Origin: Montifringilla adamsi
Taxonomy: Eukaryota; Chordata; Aves; Passeriformes; Passeridae
Direction of reading: 5' to 3'
DNA length: 64,000 nt
Assembly: GCA_017590115.1 (NCBI GenBank)
Contig: JAGGNK010009114.1
Span: forward strand, 17,815,937 to 17,879,936
Shown one piece after another: positions 61,906 through 64,000 of this stretch; the stretch's first letter is position 1; every line of letters starts with the position of its first letter. Position numbers and translations under genes: made by a program. The notes under the pieces are model-generated. The model was not told the origin of the DNA, did not search any database, and worked only from the letters and a program-made list of their open reading frames with translations.

Positions 61906-64000
61906 CGAAAAGGAGAATCATTAGTTTTTAATAAAGAATTTGCTCCTTGGGAGGTGTGGAGATGGACTGAAAGCATTTTGCCATTCCGTTTAGAGTTCAT
62001 TAGTGCACCCATCCGTGAAAATGTGTGAGAAAAGTGAAATCAGATGAATATTCCTTATTTAACCTCCAAACCAGTAATTTGGGAAAAAAAAAGGCAATTT
62101 CTTCTAAATCTAGGTTCCAGGTTACTGCTTTTTATCTGAGCTCCATTAAATTATTCCCCTGCTAAATTTTCATGAAATAGGCTTTTTGCTCCAGCAGACA
62201 CTGACTCCCTGAGATCATTTTGAAAGCAAAACATTCTGTTTTTATTAGTAATGATACATCTTCCACCCTGGTGCTTGTGAGGGCTTGAGGAAGGTGTTTG
62301 TACCTAGGTGTCAATTTTCTGCCCTGAATCCCTGTTTTTTCACAGACATGGGGATGGGCAGGATGAGCTGGTTTCTGTTTGTCTCCCTGGCTATGGGTAG
62401 CACCAGGGTACAACAGAAAGTCATGAGAGCACCTGGCAGTGATTCTGCCTCCAGACAAGTCAAGAGGCAGCATCCCTGGTCTCACGCTCACTGCTCAGGC
62501 TTGTAGCTCGATCCCTCTCACCCTCACTCCCACTGCAGTGTGAGACTGCAGAGAGGAGACTCTCTTCGGGCTCAATTATGGTAATTTCTTCCTTCCTTGG
62601 TTGTCCCATGTGATTAATTCCCAGCTTTTATTTCTATGTGGCAACCACCAGACACAATTTTTCTACAGGCTCCTGTTTATTCTGGACTTACACATGACAA
62701 GTTTCCTATACAACCCTTTTTAAAAACACACATTTATTTGCTTTTACTGACTCTGGTCAAAGCAACTATTCTGAAATCCCATAGGGATGGAGCATTAGGG
62801 GCAGACAAATGTGATGAGCTGGAGCTGCTCCACATACCAAGTGCAGCTGGTTGAAAATAGTCTTGACCTTTTTATAAACTGAAGTGTTGTCCAGCCCTGT
62901 TTTCACTGACCTGACATATTAATGTGCTAAGGGGATTGGGCAGTATTGCCTCAACATTTCCCAGATGGTTGTTTCTTGGGGCATGTTTGCCTTGGCAGAT
63001 TTCTTCCTGTGCATGAACTCTGAGGTAGAAGGAATCTTTTACAAAGATTTTGTATTACTGTCTATGATTTTTATGGCAAAATGAGCTTCCTTCATGTTGT
63101 TTTGCTTCCCTTCTTTCTTCTCCTTTGTGACCTCACAGCCCTTAGTGCCTGAATTCCAGCCTTCGTGTACCTCATTTCCTCTCCCTGCTGTCTCTGAGGA
63201 GGGCTCTGTATCCATGACCCAGCCATGCTTGTACTGCAGTCTGAAGGGCTGTTCGCGTGGCATGATCAGACTGGGACCTATCTAGGTGTGTAGAAGACCC
63301 CAGAAGTCTGGAATTCCCTGCCAGAAGCAGCAATGGAAACAACAAGCTTGGTTTGGGGCTTCCAGGTTCTTGCCTCTATGCTAGGAAGTCTGGAAGCCCC
63401 CATACTCCAAGGCTTTGCAGGATCCTCACTGTGGGAATGAGCTGGGTTCCCTGGGCTGCCAGAGGCTACTGAGTTCTGCAGCCCAGATATCCTCACTCCA
63501 CTGCAGTCCTGCCAACATTCAAGGAAGAGATTCCTATCAAGCCATTTTACTACAGGTTTGGCTTCACAGGCAATGCAGAGCCTAGGTGAGAGCAGAATCA
63601 GGCCTTTAATCTCAAGGAATGCAATGGCATTTTATCATGTCCTCTGAATTATTCTGCCACAAGCATCTTGAATGTCTGGTTTATCTCCTCTAAAATGATC
63701 CGTATACACTGCTCATCAATCACCTTTATTTCACAACTAACATGCCACAGGTGGTTCAGCAACCTGAGCGTTTGGACTGAAATTATTGTATTTTCTGGAG
63801 CTCTGCGCCTGAACCAGGAGGAAGCTGCTGGTGCATTTGAGATGTTTGGGTGCTGTGGAGATGGAGCATGGGGTGCTTGGGTGGATGGCTGGTCAGCCAC
63901 CTGTGTCAGGCTCTGTCCTTCTGCATGCCAGCTCTCAGGAGCAGCAAATTTCAGCTTTGTAGTAGGTTATGAAGGCAAGGGTGAAGCAAGTGAAAACTTC

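Larger units (their letters stand above)
48841..64000. other. Non-coding region to the right edge
   Basis: No recognised exon. It holds MIR-like remnants (52885, 54240, 54935, 55757), a 12-bp direct repeat near 56231, short palindromes at 58354 and 61885, and AT-rich patches at 49730-49980, 57600-57730 and 61720-62160. The open frames at 59301-59738 (plus) and 59768-60178 (minus) have no recognisable domain. Confidence 0.55.

Overview
The window looks like nuclear DNA from a bird. Only one gene is complete, its introns are short, and interspersed repeats are sparse. The recognisable repeats are CR1 LINE 3' ends and worn MIR-type SINE pieces, with no Alu/L1-type mammalian repeats. I cannot name the species.

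Layout: (1) Positions 1-2,495 hold the 5' coding end of IQCB1 (nephrocystin-5) on the minus strand. Two coding exons join in frame, and the rest of the gene lies beyond the left edge. (2) About 2,560-3,560 is a CpG island. It serves as a head-to-head promoter between IQCB1 (minus) and EAF2 (plus), with start codons 830 bp apart. (3) Positions 3,326-15,579 hold the complete six-exon coding region of EAF2 (ELL-associated factor 2), which splices to 264 residues. A 3'UTR follows, with an AATAAA at 16,351. This head-to-head IQCB1-EAF2 order is the one known in mammals. (4) About 16.4-64 kb contains no protein-coding exon I can recognise. It holds a 5'-truncated CR1, several MIR-like remnants, poly(T) tracts, a strong orphan CpG-rich island (about 26.4-27.5 kb), a smaller GC-rich patch (about 29.64-29.98 kb), a perfect 21-bp hairpin (30,059-30,106) and several AT-rich, ATTA-rich patches that could be conserved regulatory DNA.

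Function: EAF2 is a nuclear partner of the ELL elongation factors. IQCB1 is a calmodulin- and CEP290-binding ciliary/centrosomal protein. They share a promoter but no known pathway. Both start codons are preceded by upstream ATGs that could limit translation.

Limits: exons were placed by reading splice sites and by recalled similarity to the mammalian proteins. No alignment, repeat library or expression data were available. A small or fast-evolving exon in the 47-kb right-hand part could have been missed.
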